A DNA stretch of 61,113 nt from a virus. Shown here piece by piece: positions 13,854-21,064 of the stretch; position 1 is the first letter of the stretch; every line of letters starts with the position of its first letter. The stretch lies in the IMG/VR virus record IMGVR_UViG_3300032050_000141, positions 1 through 61,113 of that record. One strand, 5' to 3'. A program made the position numbers and the translations under genes. Under the pieces are notes generated by a model, which was given only the letters and a program-made list of their open reading frames with translations, ran no database searches and was not told the DNA's origin.

Positions 13854-14153
13854 TCACACCTGCGGTGCGGGAGCCGGGGTCGGGGCTGGAGTCGGCCGGT
13901 TCAGGGCCTTGTCCAGAACGTCTGCCAGATAGTCTAGCAGTTGTGCCCCCGCCGGCGTGAGCAATACCGCACGCAGGTGGTTCAGCAGGTCGTTGTCGAT
14001 GCCCGTCGGGGTCTTGGCTGCGAGGAAGTCCAGCAGGTCGAGAGCCCGATACACCCGATCCTTCCCCGGCGTGGCCGTGGAAATGGCGATCAAGTGGTTG
14101 AGAACTGGGGACCACTGGAGAAGGATGGTGATTTTTTGCGCGACAGATGGCAT
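13854..14153 (-). CDS. 99-residue helical protein of unknown function
   Basis: The frame is open far upstream, but the ATG at 14153 has a GGGAAG site and gives a protein-like composition: MPSVAQKITILLQWSPVLNHL, an amphipathic helical body, and a TPAPTPAPAPQ tail. The product is probably soluble. It starts inside the preceding gene (64-base overlap) and ends one base before the next ATG. No family recognised. Confidence 0.65.
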   Translation of the reverse strand: MPSVAQKITILLQWSPVLNHLIAISTATPGKDRVYRALDLLDFLAAKTPTGIDNDLLNHLRAVLLTPAGAQLLDYLADVLDKALNRPTPAPTPAPAPQV

Positions 14154-14527
14154 GGTTCGTACTTCCCGAAGATGAGGCCGGATTTCTCCCTGTTTATGGG
14201 AGGCTTGGCCCGGGTTTCCGCATGCCGTAACAGCCCTGTTTTCGCGTATTCCTCGTCCAGTTCTAGGGTTTCGCAGGCCGACCGGAAGGTAATGATTCCG
14301 GTGCCGTTGTTCATCCAGCGAAGGGCAGTCTGCCTTTGGGTGGCGTTCTGTTTTCGGTCGTGGTGGTGGCAGTGCAGGAGGTTGGCTGTACGCAACAGCA
14401 TCATGGCGCACAGGGAACGCCAGATGCCGGCCAGTTCGTCGCGGTTGAACGGAGATAGTTCCGCGTCAATGACCTGCTCCATTGCGGGGTCCAGAACCTC
14501 CACCTCCACCTCCAGTTCGTCCTCCAT
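14090..14527 (-). CDS. 145-residue protein of unknown function
   Basis: GGAGG precedes the ATG at 14527. The N-terminus is strongly acidic (EDELEVEVEVLD), the central part carries a CHHHD cluster and several cysteines that could bind metal (about 52-58), and the tail is serine/proline-rich. Both ends overlap neighbouring genes (62 and 64 bases). No known domain. Confidence 0.6.
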   Translation of the reverse strand: MEDELEVEVEVLDPAMEQVIDAELSPFNRDELAGIWRSLCAMMLLRTANLLHCHHHDRKQNATQRQTALRWMNNGTGIITFRSACETLELDEEYAKTGLLRHAETRAKPPINREKSGLIFGKYEPCHLSRKKSPSFSSGPQFSTT

Positions 14528-14810
14528 GCTTCGCTTCCTCCAGCGATCGAATGTGAAACTGCAAGTACCACAACGCTTTCTTCAAATCGGGCAGCGGGTC
14601 CGGGCTCTTGAGCCCTGCCCTCCACACGTATTTGATAACGTTGCCAAGCGAAAAACAGAACCCGCTTGTGATGGTGATGGCCTCTATCCCGGACGGGTGG
14701 GCCGTGTAGTGAGCGGGGTGGTTCACCTGCTCGTTCTTGATGTCCGTTGACTCCTCCTCTTTGAAGTTTCTGGAGAACTTCCAGAGGGACGGCTGCGGTT
14801 CAAATGGCAT
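14466..14810 (-). CDS. DUF3310 family protein (114 residues)
   Basis: GGGAGG lies before the ATG at 14810. Residues 29-100 carry the family pattern: VNHPAHYT (29-36), GIEAI, then GNVIKYVWRAGLK (about 56-68) and DLKKALWYLQFHI. DUF3310 is a small, very common phage family of unknown role, related by pattern to nucleotide kinase-like proteins. The glycine-rich last 17 residues overlap the next gene and are probably unimportant. Confidence 0.85.
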   Translation of the reverse strand: MPFEPQPSLWKFSRNFKEEESTDIKNEQVNHPAHYTAHPSGIEAITITSGFCFSLGNVIKYVWRAGLKSPDPLPDLKKALWYLQFHIRSLEEAKHGGRTGGGGGGSGPRNGAGH

Positions 14811-14813
14811 GGC

Positions 14814-15020
14814 TCAAAACTCCTCCCGTTCGTCAGGCAACTGGCAACTATCTGATTGGCTAGGCTTGCGCAGCGGCAGAGCAATGAAGCATCGCTGGCC
14901 TTTGCGTCGGGCTCGGTCGAGAAGCCATGCAATAAAAGGAACGTCACTCGCCTCGGTATTCCTTGGTGATTCGGGCGAGGATAGACCAGAAGACGGCATC
15001 GTGGACATCCTCCCCGTCAT
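14814..15020 (-). CDS. 68-residue protein, weakly supported
   Basis: This frame fills the gap between the 100-residue gene and the DUF3310 gene and ends four bases before the latter. The first 25 residues overlap the upstream gene, so a start at 14999 (second methionine pair) or later is possible. The part with protein-like composition is FIAWLLDRARRKGQRCFIALPLRK. A competing frame at 14723-14947 exists. No family recognised. Confidence 0.4.
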   Translation of the reverse strand: MTGRMSTMPSSGLSSPESPRNTEASDVPFIAWLLDRARRKGQRCFIALPLRKPSQSDSCQLPDEREEF

Positions 15021-15246
15021 ACGGAACCGGGCATTCGTGCCGCAGTACGTGAGCCCATTCCTCCAGCAGAGTCTCGGACATCATGTGTTCCGATGCCTTG
15101 CTGATTTTGATGCTTGCCTTTTCGCTTGTTACGTGACACAGGCCGTGCATCCCCGGCAGGCTGGCCACCACCCTCACCCTGACTGGCGTTCGCGTGGGGA
15201 AGTGGCGGCGAAGCCAACGCAGCACCTTGCGCAACATCGTAGGCAT
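14944..15246 (-). CDS. 100-residue protein, possible metal-dependent fold
   Basis: Begins with a basic helix (MLRKVLRWLRRHF), then a beta-rich segment, then LLEEWAHVLRHE (about 60-71), which resembles the EEWAH helix of small metalloprotease-like proteins but has E where the first histidine of HExxH should be. A catalytic role is therefore doubtful. It overlaps the upstream nuclease gene by 230 bases in another frame. Confidence 0.6.
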   Translation of the reverse strand: MPTMLRKVLRWLRRHFPTRTPVRVRVVASLPGMHGLCHVTSEKASIKISKASEHMMSETLLEEWAHVLRHECPVPYDGEDVHDAVFWSILARITKEYRGE

Positions 15247-15565
15247 GGACGAGTCTCGGCAAATCCGAAAGCCGAATGGTCAGCAGCCACCCCACCGGAC
15301 TACGGTTTGTCCGATGGAGTAGGACCGGGCACCGGCGCCCGCACTGCTCCGTGGCTTTCTTCATGGTTTTTGGTACGGACAGGGCCTGAACCCGCTTCAC
15401 CTCCACCCACAAACTCGGAGCCTCCGTGATTCGCAGGTCGGCGCTGTCCTCGGAGTTGCCGCAATGCTGGGCGGTTCTCCCGCAATTCCAGCCAAACGTT
15501 GTCCGCAGCACTTCTGCGGCTTCCAGTTCCCCGACCTTCCCCTTCCGCCGGCTGTTTATGGCCAT
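15017..15565 (-). CDS. PD-(D/E)XK-type nuclease / Holliday-junction resolvase-like (182 residues)
   Basis: GGGGGTG lies before the ATG at 15565. The domain occupies residues 5-105: KGKVGELEAAEVL (motif I glutamate), SADLRI (about 41-46) and WVEVKR (53-58), the D then E-x-K signature of archaeal-type resolvases and VRR-NUC-like enzymes. It probably processes branched or damaged DNA during recombination-dependent replication. Residues beyond about 110 are low in complexity and overlap the 100-residue gene for 230 bases, so the functional protein may be effectively the first 110 residues. Confidence 0.7.
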   Translation of the reverse strand: MAINSRRKGKVGELEAAEVLRTTFGWNCGRTAQHCGNSEDSADLRITEAPSLWVEVKRVQALSVPKTMKKATEQCGRRCPVLLHRTNRSPVGWLLTIRLSDLPRLVHAYDVAQGAALASPPLPHANASQGEGGGQPAGDARPVSRNKRKGKHQNQQGIGTHDVRDSAGGMGSRTAARMPGSV

Positions 15566-15945
15566 GGGTCACCCCCGTTCCTGCGTCGGTCATCGAGAAA
15601 CTTCTTGGGAATCGGCTCGGGTTCGTAGGGCAACGCCTTCCTGCGGCGAAGCGAAGCCAACTTCTCAACGTCCACGTACCCGTCAACTTCTTCTTTGGCC
15701 GTGAGGCACGCCCCCTTCGGTATATCGCCGTAGTCGGGGAGTTTGTTGTGGACCGCGTGGTGGCAGCGGCAGCACAGAGCAAGGTAGTTCTCTGGAATGT
15801 TCTTTCTTCCAGCCCCGCCCACGATATGGTGGAGTTCCATCCACCGCCCCTTTCGCATGCTGGGCCAGTGGCAGATGGCGCACCGGTCGTTCAGAAGCAT
15901 GTATTCGTGGGGGTCTAGGATTTCTTCCGGCTGTTCATTGCTCAT
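15556..15945 (-). CDS. HNH endonuclease (129 residues)
   Basis: I start at the ATG at 15945, which overlaps the end of the acetyltransferase gene; an in-frame ATG at 15963 is also possible. CAIC (about 22-25), then ELHHIVGGAGRKN (about 37-49), YLALCCRCHHAVH (about 53-65) give the two zinc CxxC knuckles and the HH...N...H nuclease core. HNH enzymes cut DNA. In phages they act in packaging, recombination or homing. Its place among recombination genes favours a DNA-processing role. Confidence 0.85.
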   Translation of the reverse strand: MSNEQPEEILDPHEYMLLNDRCAICHWPSMRKGRWMELHHIVGGAGRKNIPENYLALCCRCHHAVHNKLPDYGDIPKGACLTAKEEVDGYVDVEKLASLRRRKALPYEPEPIPKKFLDDRRRNGGDPWP

Positions 15946-16384
15946 CGCGCCGCGCCCATCCATTGGTGTCGGGGTTTCGCGTGTACCGCACCACCTTCTT
16001 GCCGCCCAGCCAGTTAGCGATGGCTTCCACCTCGTCGGAGAACACGGCTACGCTGTCGCCCGGCAGGGTGACGCTGTTCATCAGCACGGCCATGCACGCA
16101 GAAGCCAGATGCTTGCGGCGGAAATCCCTGTGAACGAAAGCCTCGATGGCGGGGATGCCTTGCCATAGATATACGCTGGCCCAGCCGATCGGCACGATGT
16201 CGAAGTCATCGTCCAGTTCGCAGACCGCGTAGACCAGATCGTCAGGCATGCTCTCGCAGATGCCGTCGTTGGCAACGTCGGTCAGCCAGCCAAAGTGGAC
16301 CGACTCGCCGTTGGTTAGCCCAGTCATTCCTTGAGCAAGGAATGGCGGCAGGTCACTTCCCTTGAACGTCTGTATGTTCAGCAT
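15935..16384 (-). CDS. GNAT-type acetyltransferase-like protein (149 residues)
   Basis: GGAGAG precedes the ATG at 16384; the longer frame upstream overlaps the Cys-rich gene and is not protein-like. Strands around IVPIGWASVYLW and AIEAFVHRDFRRKHLASA (about 87-104) fit GNAT motif A, where an R-R-x-x-x-A loop binds the acetyl-CoA pyrophosphate. The substrate is unknown; phage GNAT proteins can modify host proteins or toxins. Family assignment is by pattern only. Confidence 0.6.
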   Translation of the reverse strand: MLNIQTFKGSDLPPFLAQGMTGLTNGESVHFGWLTDVANDGICESMPDDLVYAVCELDDDFDIVPIGWASVYLWQGIPAIEAFVHRDFRRKHLASACMAVLMNSVTLPGDSVAVFSDEVEAIANWLGGKKVVRYTRNPDTNGWARRDEQ

Positions 16385-16619
16385 GCTCTCCGCACCACTG
16401 GTCTTCCTTGATGACCGGCCACTCTCCGTTGAGCGCGTCGTGCATGACGAACTGCGGGGGGTTCCGCAGGCACCGGCCGAACTTCTTCTCATGCTTGTCC
16501 GCGATCCGCTCCCAAAACTTGCAGGTCTTGCAGCATGGGTTCGTAACCGCAGCAATCACTGAACTTCCTTTCACCGGCCAGTCTACGGACTTGTCAAGAT
16601 CGGACCCGAGTCTCGCCAT
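16353..16619 (-). CDS. 88-residue Cys-rich, probably zinc-binding protein
   Basis: AGAGGAAG precedes the ATG. CCKTCKFWE (about 29-37), FGRCLRNPP (about 47-55) and WCGEH (75-79) provide cysteine and histidine ligands for a small zinc fold seen in many phage genomes. It overlaps the acetyltransferase start by 32 bases. It is the first gene after a 449-base gap, so a promoter probably lies upstream. Confidence 0.7.
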   Translation of the reverse strand: MARLGSDLDKSVDWPVKGSSVIAAVTNPCCKTCKFWERIADKHEKKFGRCLRNPPQFVMHDALNGEWPVIKEDQWCGEHAEHTDVQGK

Positions 16620-17068
16620 TACTTCCTCTCACAGGTGGGTCACGATATTGGGGAATCTAAACTTTCGGCCTGACGCCAGTAGGCTCAAACTTCCAAGAGT
16701 TTTGCCGGGCATCTACACCCGCGAAATCATCGACAAATCCCTGCACAGGTTCCCTTGGGTGAGGGCAGACCGACTCCCCATGTTAATGGAGAGTCGGCCC
16801 TGACAGGCACCCTTCGGAGCCGGGCAAGATCGGGCAGTGCGTGTTGGTTACGGGGTTCACTGGCCTTCAAACCTTCGCCCCGTGTGGAGGAACCCCATGG
16901 TTCTTTGCTTCCCCGGCTGGAGTCGGCAGCGTGCCGGGCTTATCCCACAGAACGCTGGATTACCCCGTGTCCCGGGGTGGGTCCATGCGTGGTGCCCCCT
17001 CTCGTCGCACGCCCGCAGGCGCCGGTTGGCGGGGAGCCGAACTTCAGGCCATCCGTGGCGAACTGGGC
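16620..17068. other. 449-base intergenic region
   Basis: No convincing gene is seen on either strand; short frames here lack ribosome sites and have arginine/proline-heavy composition. The part nearest the downstream leftward gene (16620-16740) is AT-richer than its surroundings and could hold its promoter. A hairpin lies at 16770-16797. I looked for a tRNA or tmRNA and found no T-loop. It could encode an RNA of unknown class. Confidence 0.5.
16770..16797. terminator. hairpin in the 449-base gap
   Basis: CCGACTC (16770-16776) pairs with GAGTCGG (16791-16797), one mismatch, then CCAT/ATGG around a GTTA loop. About 270 bases after the helicase stop on the minus strand. No T-run on either side. 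Confidence 0.4.
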
Positions 17069-18637
17069 CTATCTCATCCCTGTGCGGCGGCGGGCAATCT
17101 CCCCCTGCACCGCTTCCAGAACCCTCCGGTCCCGGCATTCAGACTTGTTGACTAGCCACCAGAGGTAGGGCGTAGGCACGGCCTCTATCTTCTGGCGCTT
17201 GTACCGGCCAAACGGCATGTGGGTGATGGGCGGGCGGCGATCACGCCCCTCCGCTGCCGCCATCATGTCGCGTTCGTAATTCCCGAATCGAGCATGCCCG
17301 ACCATGCCGGCCCGCTTGCTCCATTCAAGGCGCTCGCGCGCGTGCTGCTCTTTGGCCTCGGCCTCGCGCTCGGCCTCGATGATCGGGTCGAGGGCTGCGG
17401 CCGGCAGGGCGCCGGACCCCTCCTGCTTCTTCCTGACCCTAGCCATCAACTTCCGATCGAGGTTGGGCTGGAGAACGTCGAGGCTACTGCACAGGTCGTT
17501 ATGCCTAGACGAGTCCGTGATATCGAAGACTTCAAAGAATGGCTTGGCCGAGCCTTCGATAGCCTTTCGTCTGGCCTCGGGTCCAGACCAGCCGTCAACC
17601 ACGCCTGCCAGCGGTCTGGTGCCACGACCAAACATCTGGACGTATTTGGCCTTCGACCGTGTTGGCTTGGCGATGAACAGTTTCCTTACTGGGGGAAAGT
17701 CCCAGCCAAGGGTTAGGCATCCCACGTTCAGAACAATGTTGACGGTGCCGTCCTCAAAATCATTCAGGTGCCCACGCCGCTCGACATCATCCATCTGCGA
17801 GTGAACGATGGCCGACTGGAGCCCGCGTCGGGTGAGGTTGTCCCGCAGGGCTTCGGCTTGAAATATCCCTTGGCAGAAGACAACAGAGGGCTCGCCGTCG
17901 TGGTGCTGCTCGACCAGCGATGCGATCTCCTGCACAGTTTGCTCCTGTGCCATGATCCTCGCCAGTTCCTCGGCGTTGTAGTCCCCGAACTTCGCCCCTT
18001 TCAGGCGTGGCATGGAGAGGTCTATGCTCTCGATCACTGACATCCAGACCTTGGCTGGGACAAGCCAGCCGTCGCGGGTGGCGTCGGCAATGGGGTAGTA
18101 GAAACCCACGTTGCCGTAGAACGAGGTGAGCGGGTCGCCGCTCGCACGCTCTGGACTCGCGGTCAGCCCGACCAACCTGACCCTTCCCTGCGTCAGGTTG
18201 GTGAGCATTTCCAGTGCGCGTTTGGAGAAGTTCGTGTGAACTTCATCCACGATGATGAGGTCTACTGTGTCGATGTAACGCTCCCATCGCTTTCGTGAAA
18301 GCAGGGATGCGTAGCACGCGACCGTGACCTTCTCGTCGGAACGTAGTCCCCCCTGTTCGACGCCGCACTCAATGCCCCGGCTTCGCAGCCGCTGGGCCGT
18401 CTGCCCAACCAGTTGAATCAGCGGGGCGATGAACAACGCCCCCTTCGTGCATTCCCGGATCAGTTCCGCAGCGATCTCTGTTTTCCCGGTTCCAGTAGCA
18501 AGGACCGCCAGTGTCTTGCCGCTTGCATCCAGCGCCATCTTGATGCCGGCGATGGCGTCCCGCTGGTACGGACGCAGGTGTATGGGCTGCGGCTTGCCAG
18601 TCGGGAACAGCGTGCATTGCGTTTCGGCTCCGGTCAT
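17069..18637 (-). CDS. SF2 DEAD/DEAH-type helicase (522 residues)
   Basis: AAGGGAG precedes the ATG. The N-terminal RecA domain has the Q-like LRPYQRDAI (21-29), Walker A ATGTGKTE (47-54), DEVH (131-134) and TAS (159-161). The second domain ends with QMFGRGTR (334-341). The order and spacing match phage SF2 helicases of the UvsW/RecG-like kind that remodel forks and branched DNA. Residues 430-522 form a basic, charged C-terminal region. It is the only helicase found, so it is the best candidate for replication-associated unwinding, although it is not a DnaB-type helicase. Confidence 0.9.
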   Translation of the reverse strand: MTGAETQCTLFPTGKPQPIHLRPYQRDAIAGIKMALDASGKTLAVLATGTGKTEIAAELIRECTKGALFIAPLIQLVGQTAQRLRSRGIECGVEQGGLRSDEKVTVACYASLLSRKRWERYIDTVDLIIVDEVHTNFSKRALEMLTNLTQGRVRLVGLTASPERASGDPLTSFYGNVGFYYPIADATRDGWLVPAKVWMSVIESIDLSMPRLKGAKFGDYNAEELARIMAQEQTVQEIASLVEQHHDGEPSVVFCQGIFQAEALRDNLTRRGLQSAIVHSQMDDVERRGHLNDFEDGTVNIVLNVGCLTLGWDFPPVRKLFIAKPTRSKAKYVQMFGRGTRPLAGVVDGWSGPEARRKAIEGSAKPFFEVFDITDSSRHNDLCSSLDVLQPNLDRKLMARVRKKQEGSGALPAAALDPIIEAEREAEAKEQHARERLEWSKRAGMVGHARFGNYERDMMAAAEGRDRRPPITHMPFGRYKRQKIEAVPTPYLWWLVNKSECRDRRVLEAVQGEIARRRTGMR

Positions 18638-18666
18638 CCGCGACTCCCTTCGCTGTAGTTACTGGC

Positions 18667-18918
18667 TTACCTACCCTGCCCGCCCCTCGTCCCCACCCAT
18701 CTGCTCTGGCGGATTTCCGGGGTCCAATCCCTCTGGACTTCCAGCGTTGCCCTTTTTATTTCGGCGGGACTTGGGTCTTTTGGCCCGTTTCCCATCAACC
18801 CCGCTGCCTTGAACTCGGCCACCATCTGCTGCACCGTGATCCCGTGCCTCGCCGCCACCGTCCCCATCTTGTGCCGGCGGCACTCCTCCCAAAGTGTCAT
18901 CACCTTCTGGTCTTGCAT
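18667..18918 (-). CDS. 83-residue putative DNA-binding protein
   Basis: AAGGAG lies before the ATG, a good site inside the preceding gene. MTLWEECRRHKMGTVAARHG and ITVQQMVAEFKAAGL read as two helices of a helix-turn-helix. The tail is basic with a WVGTRGG end. It overlaps the 159-residue frame almost completely, so one of the two overlapping parts is probably not functional; this one has the better start signal and composition. Confidence 0.55.
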   Translation of the reverse strand: MQDQKVMTLWEECRRHKMGTVAARHGITVQQMVAEFKAAGLMGNGPKDPSPAEIKRATLEVQRDWTPEIRQSRWVGTRGGQGR

Positions 18919-19150
18919 CGGGCTCCTTCCCTTCTGGAACTACAGGTAATCCCAGCGTTGCCCGCAACATGTCCATCTCTGCGAACAACGCACGAACGTC
19001 ATCGCGGTTCCACGCCAGTGCCTCGGCCACGACCTTGTAGGTGTCCTCGTCAAACCGCAGTTTGTCTGGAGATCGCAGCAGCAAGTCTGCAACCTCGGCC
19101 ACCATCAGCATTCTCTGCTTTGCCTTGATGTATGTTTCGCCCTGCATCAT
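18671..19150 (-). CDS. 159-residue protein; first ~80 residues look functional
   Basis: The ATG overlaps the ERF gene stop (coupled). Residues 1-75 are a well-formed helical domain (YIKAKQRMLMVAEVADLLL, then DTYKVVAEALAWNRDDVRALFAEM). From about residue 78 on the sequence is a G/D/P/R-rich low-complexity tail, read out of frame with the 83-residue gene. No family recognised. It lies between the recombination pair and the helicase. Confidence 0.6.
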   Translation of the reverse strand: MMQGETYIKAKQRMLMVAEVADLLLRSPDKLRFDEDTYKVVAEALAWNRDDVRALFAEMDMLRATLGLPVVPEGKEPDARPEGDDTLGGVPPAQDGDGGGEARDHGAADGGRVQGSGVDGKRAKRPKSRRNKKGNAGSPEGLDPGNPPEQMGGDEGRAG

Positions 19151-19770
19151 TGCTGTTTCTCCTTTGCCTTGGAGAGCCGGGCGATGGCAGCGTCACGGGC
19201 CTTCTCTGCTTGAGCGTGCCGTGCGTTTGACAGGTTCAAGTCAAGCACCCGCTGCCACAACGCCTGCACGCGATCGGCCGTTGGGGCCTGTGCGAACGCC
19301 GTCTTGATGGCGGCAAGGTCGGGGCCCGGGTCACCCTGCGGCGGCACTCCCGCTTCGGCGTCCGAATCGGGAATGTCCTCCCCGTCGCTTGCATCATCCA
19401 CCGACAGGCACAGAATCCGGGCGTACCCCAGCCGGGCCATGTAGGTGCAGAACGAATGCGTGTGCTGCGGATTGGGGAAGAACGGAATCGGAATCGTGCT
19501 GACCGTGAACTCCCCCTTGCAGGACAGCCTCGTCACCAGAATCATGGACTTGTCCTCGTTAACCATGAACGTCTGACGCACGCTCAACCCATGCTTGGCA
19601 AGGGCCGGCTTGGTGGCGTCCTCCATGGCGGACAGGTCAGCGAACATGCCGTAGGGGCCTTCCCGATTGCGGCGAACCTTCTTGAACTCGCCCTGTGCTT
19701 TTGCCAGAGCCTCGTCCAACACCTCGGACGTTGCGCTGCACTCTTGGTAAACATACGTGGGCCTGCTCAT
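19147..19770 (-). CDS. erf: ERF-family single-strand annealing protein (207 residues)
   Basis: The ATG at 19770 shares a base with the exonuclease stop (TAATG), which fixes the start and excludes the longer frame. Helical N-terminal region, then GMFADLSAMEDATKPALAKHG (41-61), a segment characteristic of ERF proteins, strands VRQTFMV, and a CTYMARLGYARI segment (about 115-126) matching the ERF 'TYARRYAL' region. An acidic linker and basic tail follow. ERF proteins anneal complementary single strands in phage recombination and circularisation. The gene next to it encodes the matching exonuclease. Confidence 0.82.
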   Translation of the reverse strand: MSRPTYVYQECSATSEVLDEALAKAQGEFKKVRRNREGPYGMFADLSAMEDATKPALAKHGLSVRQTFMVNEDKSMILVTRLSCKGEFTVSTIPIPFFPNPQHTHSFCTYMARLGYARILCLSVDDASDGEDIPDSDAEAGVPPQGDPGPDLAAIKTAFAQAPTADRVQALWQRVLDLNLSNARHAQAEKARDAAIARLSKAKEKQQ

Positions 19771-20594
19771 TACCAACCCCTCCCTTTGATGAATGCCCGA
19801 CTGGGCATCTCGATGACTTCGCCGTACCCCCGTGGTGACCACCAATCGAGGGCACGACGCTGATCCAATTCCCGCAGCAATTCGTCCACCTGCCGCTCCG
19901 CTAGACGCATGACTTCCGGTGGCAGAACCATGACGGCACAGTGATACGGGTACGTGTTGCTGGTAGCAATGAAGTGCAGGGGCTTCTTGGGCCACCCCGC
20001 CGCCTCGGCAGCAAATCCGTAGAGGGCGGCTTGCAGGTGGTACTTCCACTCCTTGCATTCGTAGTCGAACGTGGAGGCTGGGTCAGCGGCGCGAGTTGTC
20101 TTCAGGTCATAGAAGACTTCAGCCGTGGCACCATCCACCCGACACCGACAGCCATGGCCATTGCGAGTGAACTTGATGTTGAACTCGGCATCCGCCCGCT
20201 GGGCCAACAGTTCCGCAGACGCAGGGTTCGCCAGTATCTCGTCGGTCTGCGGCTTCAACTTGGCGGCGTCGGCCGGGCTGATCGGGATGGCGTCGGCGGG
20301 GAGGTTGGAGAGCCATGATTGCGCTGCCTTGCCGAACTGCCCGGTGGCCGTCACCGCATCGGCCGGAGCGATCTCAACTCGCTTCCAGAATGCGTCAGGT
20401 CCGACTTCGTGCCACAGGTGCAGCAGCGTGCCGTATGAGAGTGAAGCACTCTCTTTGGACGGTGCGGTTTTCAGCACGAACCTCTGGTGGTACGCGCGAG
20501 GACTGGTTGCCAGTTCCTTCAGTTGGGACGCACTGGTTTCAGGCCAGCCGTGGTATTCATGCGCCGGCTCATGGCTGATGCTGAACGGGTCCAT
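19770..20594 (-). CDS. RecB/Cas4-type PD-(D/E)XK exonuclease (274 residues)
   Basis: GGGAGG precedes the ATG at 20594. Motif I is near GTLLHLWHE (55-63, H59), then RVDGA (152-156, D154), DLKTT (163-167, D163/K165) and QAALY (188-192), which is the D...DxK...QxxxY signature of this exonuclease group (also annotated DUF3799 or PDDEXK_1 in phages). It resects double-stranded DNA to make single strands for the ERF annealing protein encoded next. Loading at DNA ends would promote concatemer formation. Confidence 0.87.
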   Translation of the reverse strand: MDPFSISHEPAHEYHGWPETSASQLKELATSPRAYHQRFVLKTAPSKESASLSYGTLLHLWHEVGPDAFWKRVEIAPADAVTATGQFGKAAQSWLSNLPADAIPISPADAAKLKPQTDEILANPASAELLAQRADAEFNIKFTRNGHGCRCRVDGATAEVFYDLKTTRAADPASTFDYECKEWKYHLQAALYGFAAEAAGWPKKPLHFIATSNTYPYHCAVMVLPPEVMRLAERQVDELLRELDQRRALDWWSPRGYGEVIEMPSRAFIKGRGW

Positions 20595-20663
20595 CCGTGC
20601 CTCCCTCTAGGGCTGGGGCGACAGGATACAGACCGAACCCGATCTGTCAATGGGTCGCTCGGG

Positions 20664-20912
20664 TCAGCACTTCCACGCCCGCAAACTCTTGTTGATCCGC
20701 GAGTTGGGATCGTTCGCCGTCTTCTTGCTGGTCAGTTTGCGTTTCATCCCACGCATGCGTGCGCAGAACGATCGCTTGCGAGGGCCACCCTCTGGCTGCG
20801 GGGCCTTGAGGTTGCCGCCAGTCTCCTTATTGTAGGACGCCCTGCCCTTGGCGTTGAGCCCGCCATCGGGGTCTTTGCCTTCCTTCCTCTGCCACGCCGG
20901 AGTCTTGCTCAC
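20664..20912 (-). CDS. 82-residue basic conserved phage protein (DUF6321-like)
   Basis: The start is GTG, overlapping the stop of the preceding 51-residue gene. The sequence (PAWQRKEGKDPDGGLNAKG near the N-terminus, then a basic tail RMRGMKRKLTSKK) follows the pattern of a small phage family (DUF6321, recalled without search) common in aquatic phages. It is extremely basic and may bind nucleic acid. Function unknown. Confidence 0.7.
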   Translation of the reverse strand: MSKTPAWQRKEGKDPDGGLNAKGRASYNKETGGNLKAPQPEGGPRKRSFCARMRGMKRKLTSKKTANDPNSRINKSLRAWKC

Positions 20913-21064
20913 GACTTGCTCTCCTTGAGTGCCTGTTCAGTCGGGGCCCCCTTCGATCCGGGCCTCCGCATTTTCTCTCCAGAACCCTTGGCGATCCGTT
21001 CTCGTTTGGCGTGAATGTTCGCCCACAAGCCCGGCTTTCGGAGTTTACGTATGGTGTCGCTCAT
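20909..21064 (-). CDS. 51-residue basic conserved phage protein
   Basis: The ATG overlaps the stop of the 1171-residue gene, and the TGA overlaps the GTG of the 82-residue gene, so it sits in a tight translational chain. It reads MSDTIRKLRKPGLWANI, then a basic helix, then EKMRRPGSKGAPT. This kind of KPGLWANIHAKR...RPGSKGAPT peptide recurs in many marine and freshwater phages; function unknown. It is too short for most gene finders. Confidence 0.78.
   Translation of the reverse strand: MSDTIRKLRKPGLWANIHAKRERIAKGSGEKMRRPGSKGAPTEQALKESKS

Noticed and set aside
14944-15246. HExxH metalloprotease
   Set aside because: The EEWAH segment lacks the first histidine, so it is not claimed as a peptidase.
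16800-17040. Possible tRNA-like segment
   Set aside because: GGTTC and anticodon-like words were checked on both strands; no T-arm, acceptor stem and D-arm could be combined.
16755-17168. Several frames of 93-137 residues in the 449-base gap on both strands
   Set aside because: None has a ribosome site or protein-like composition, and they compete with each other; the gap was left non-coding.
20909-21064. Gap between the 82-residue and 1171-residue genes taken as non-coding
   Set aside because: Translation gave a 51-residue gene with both ends overlapping neighbours, so it is annotated as a CDS.
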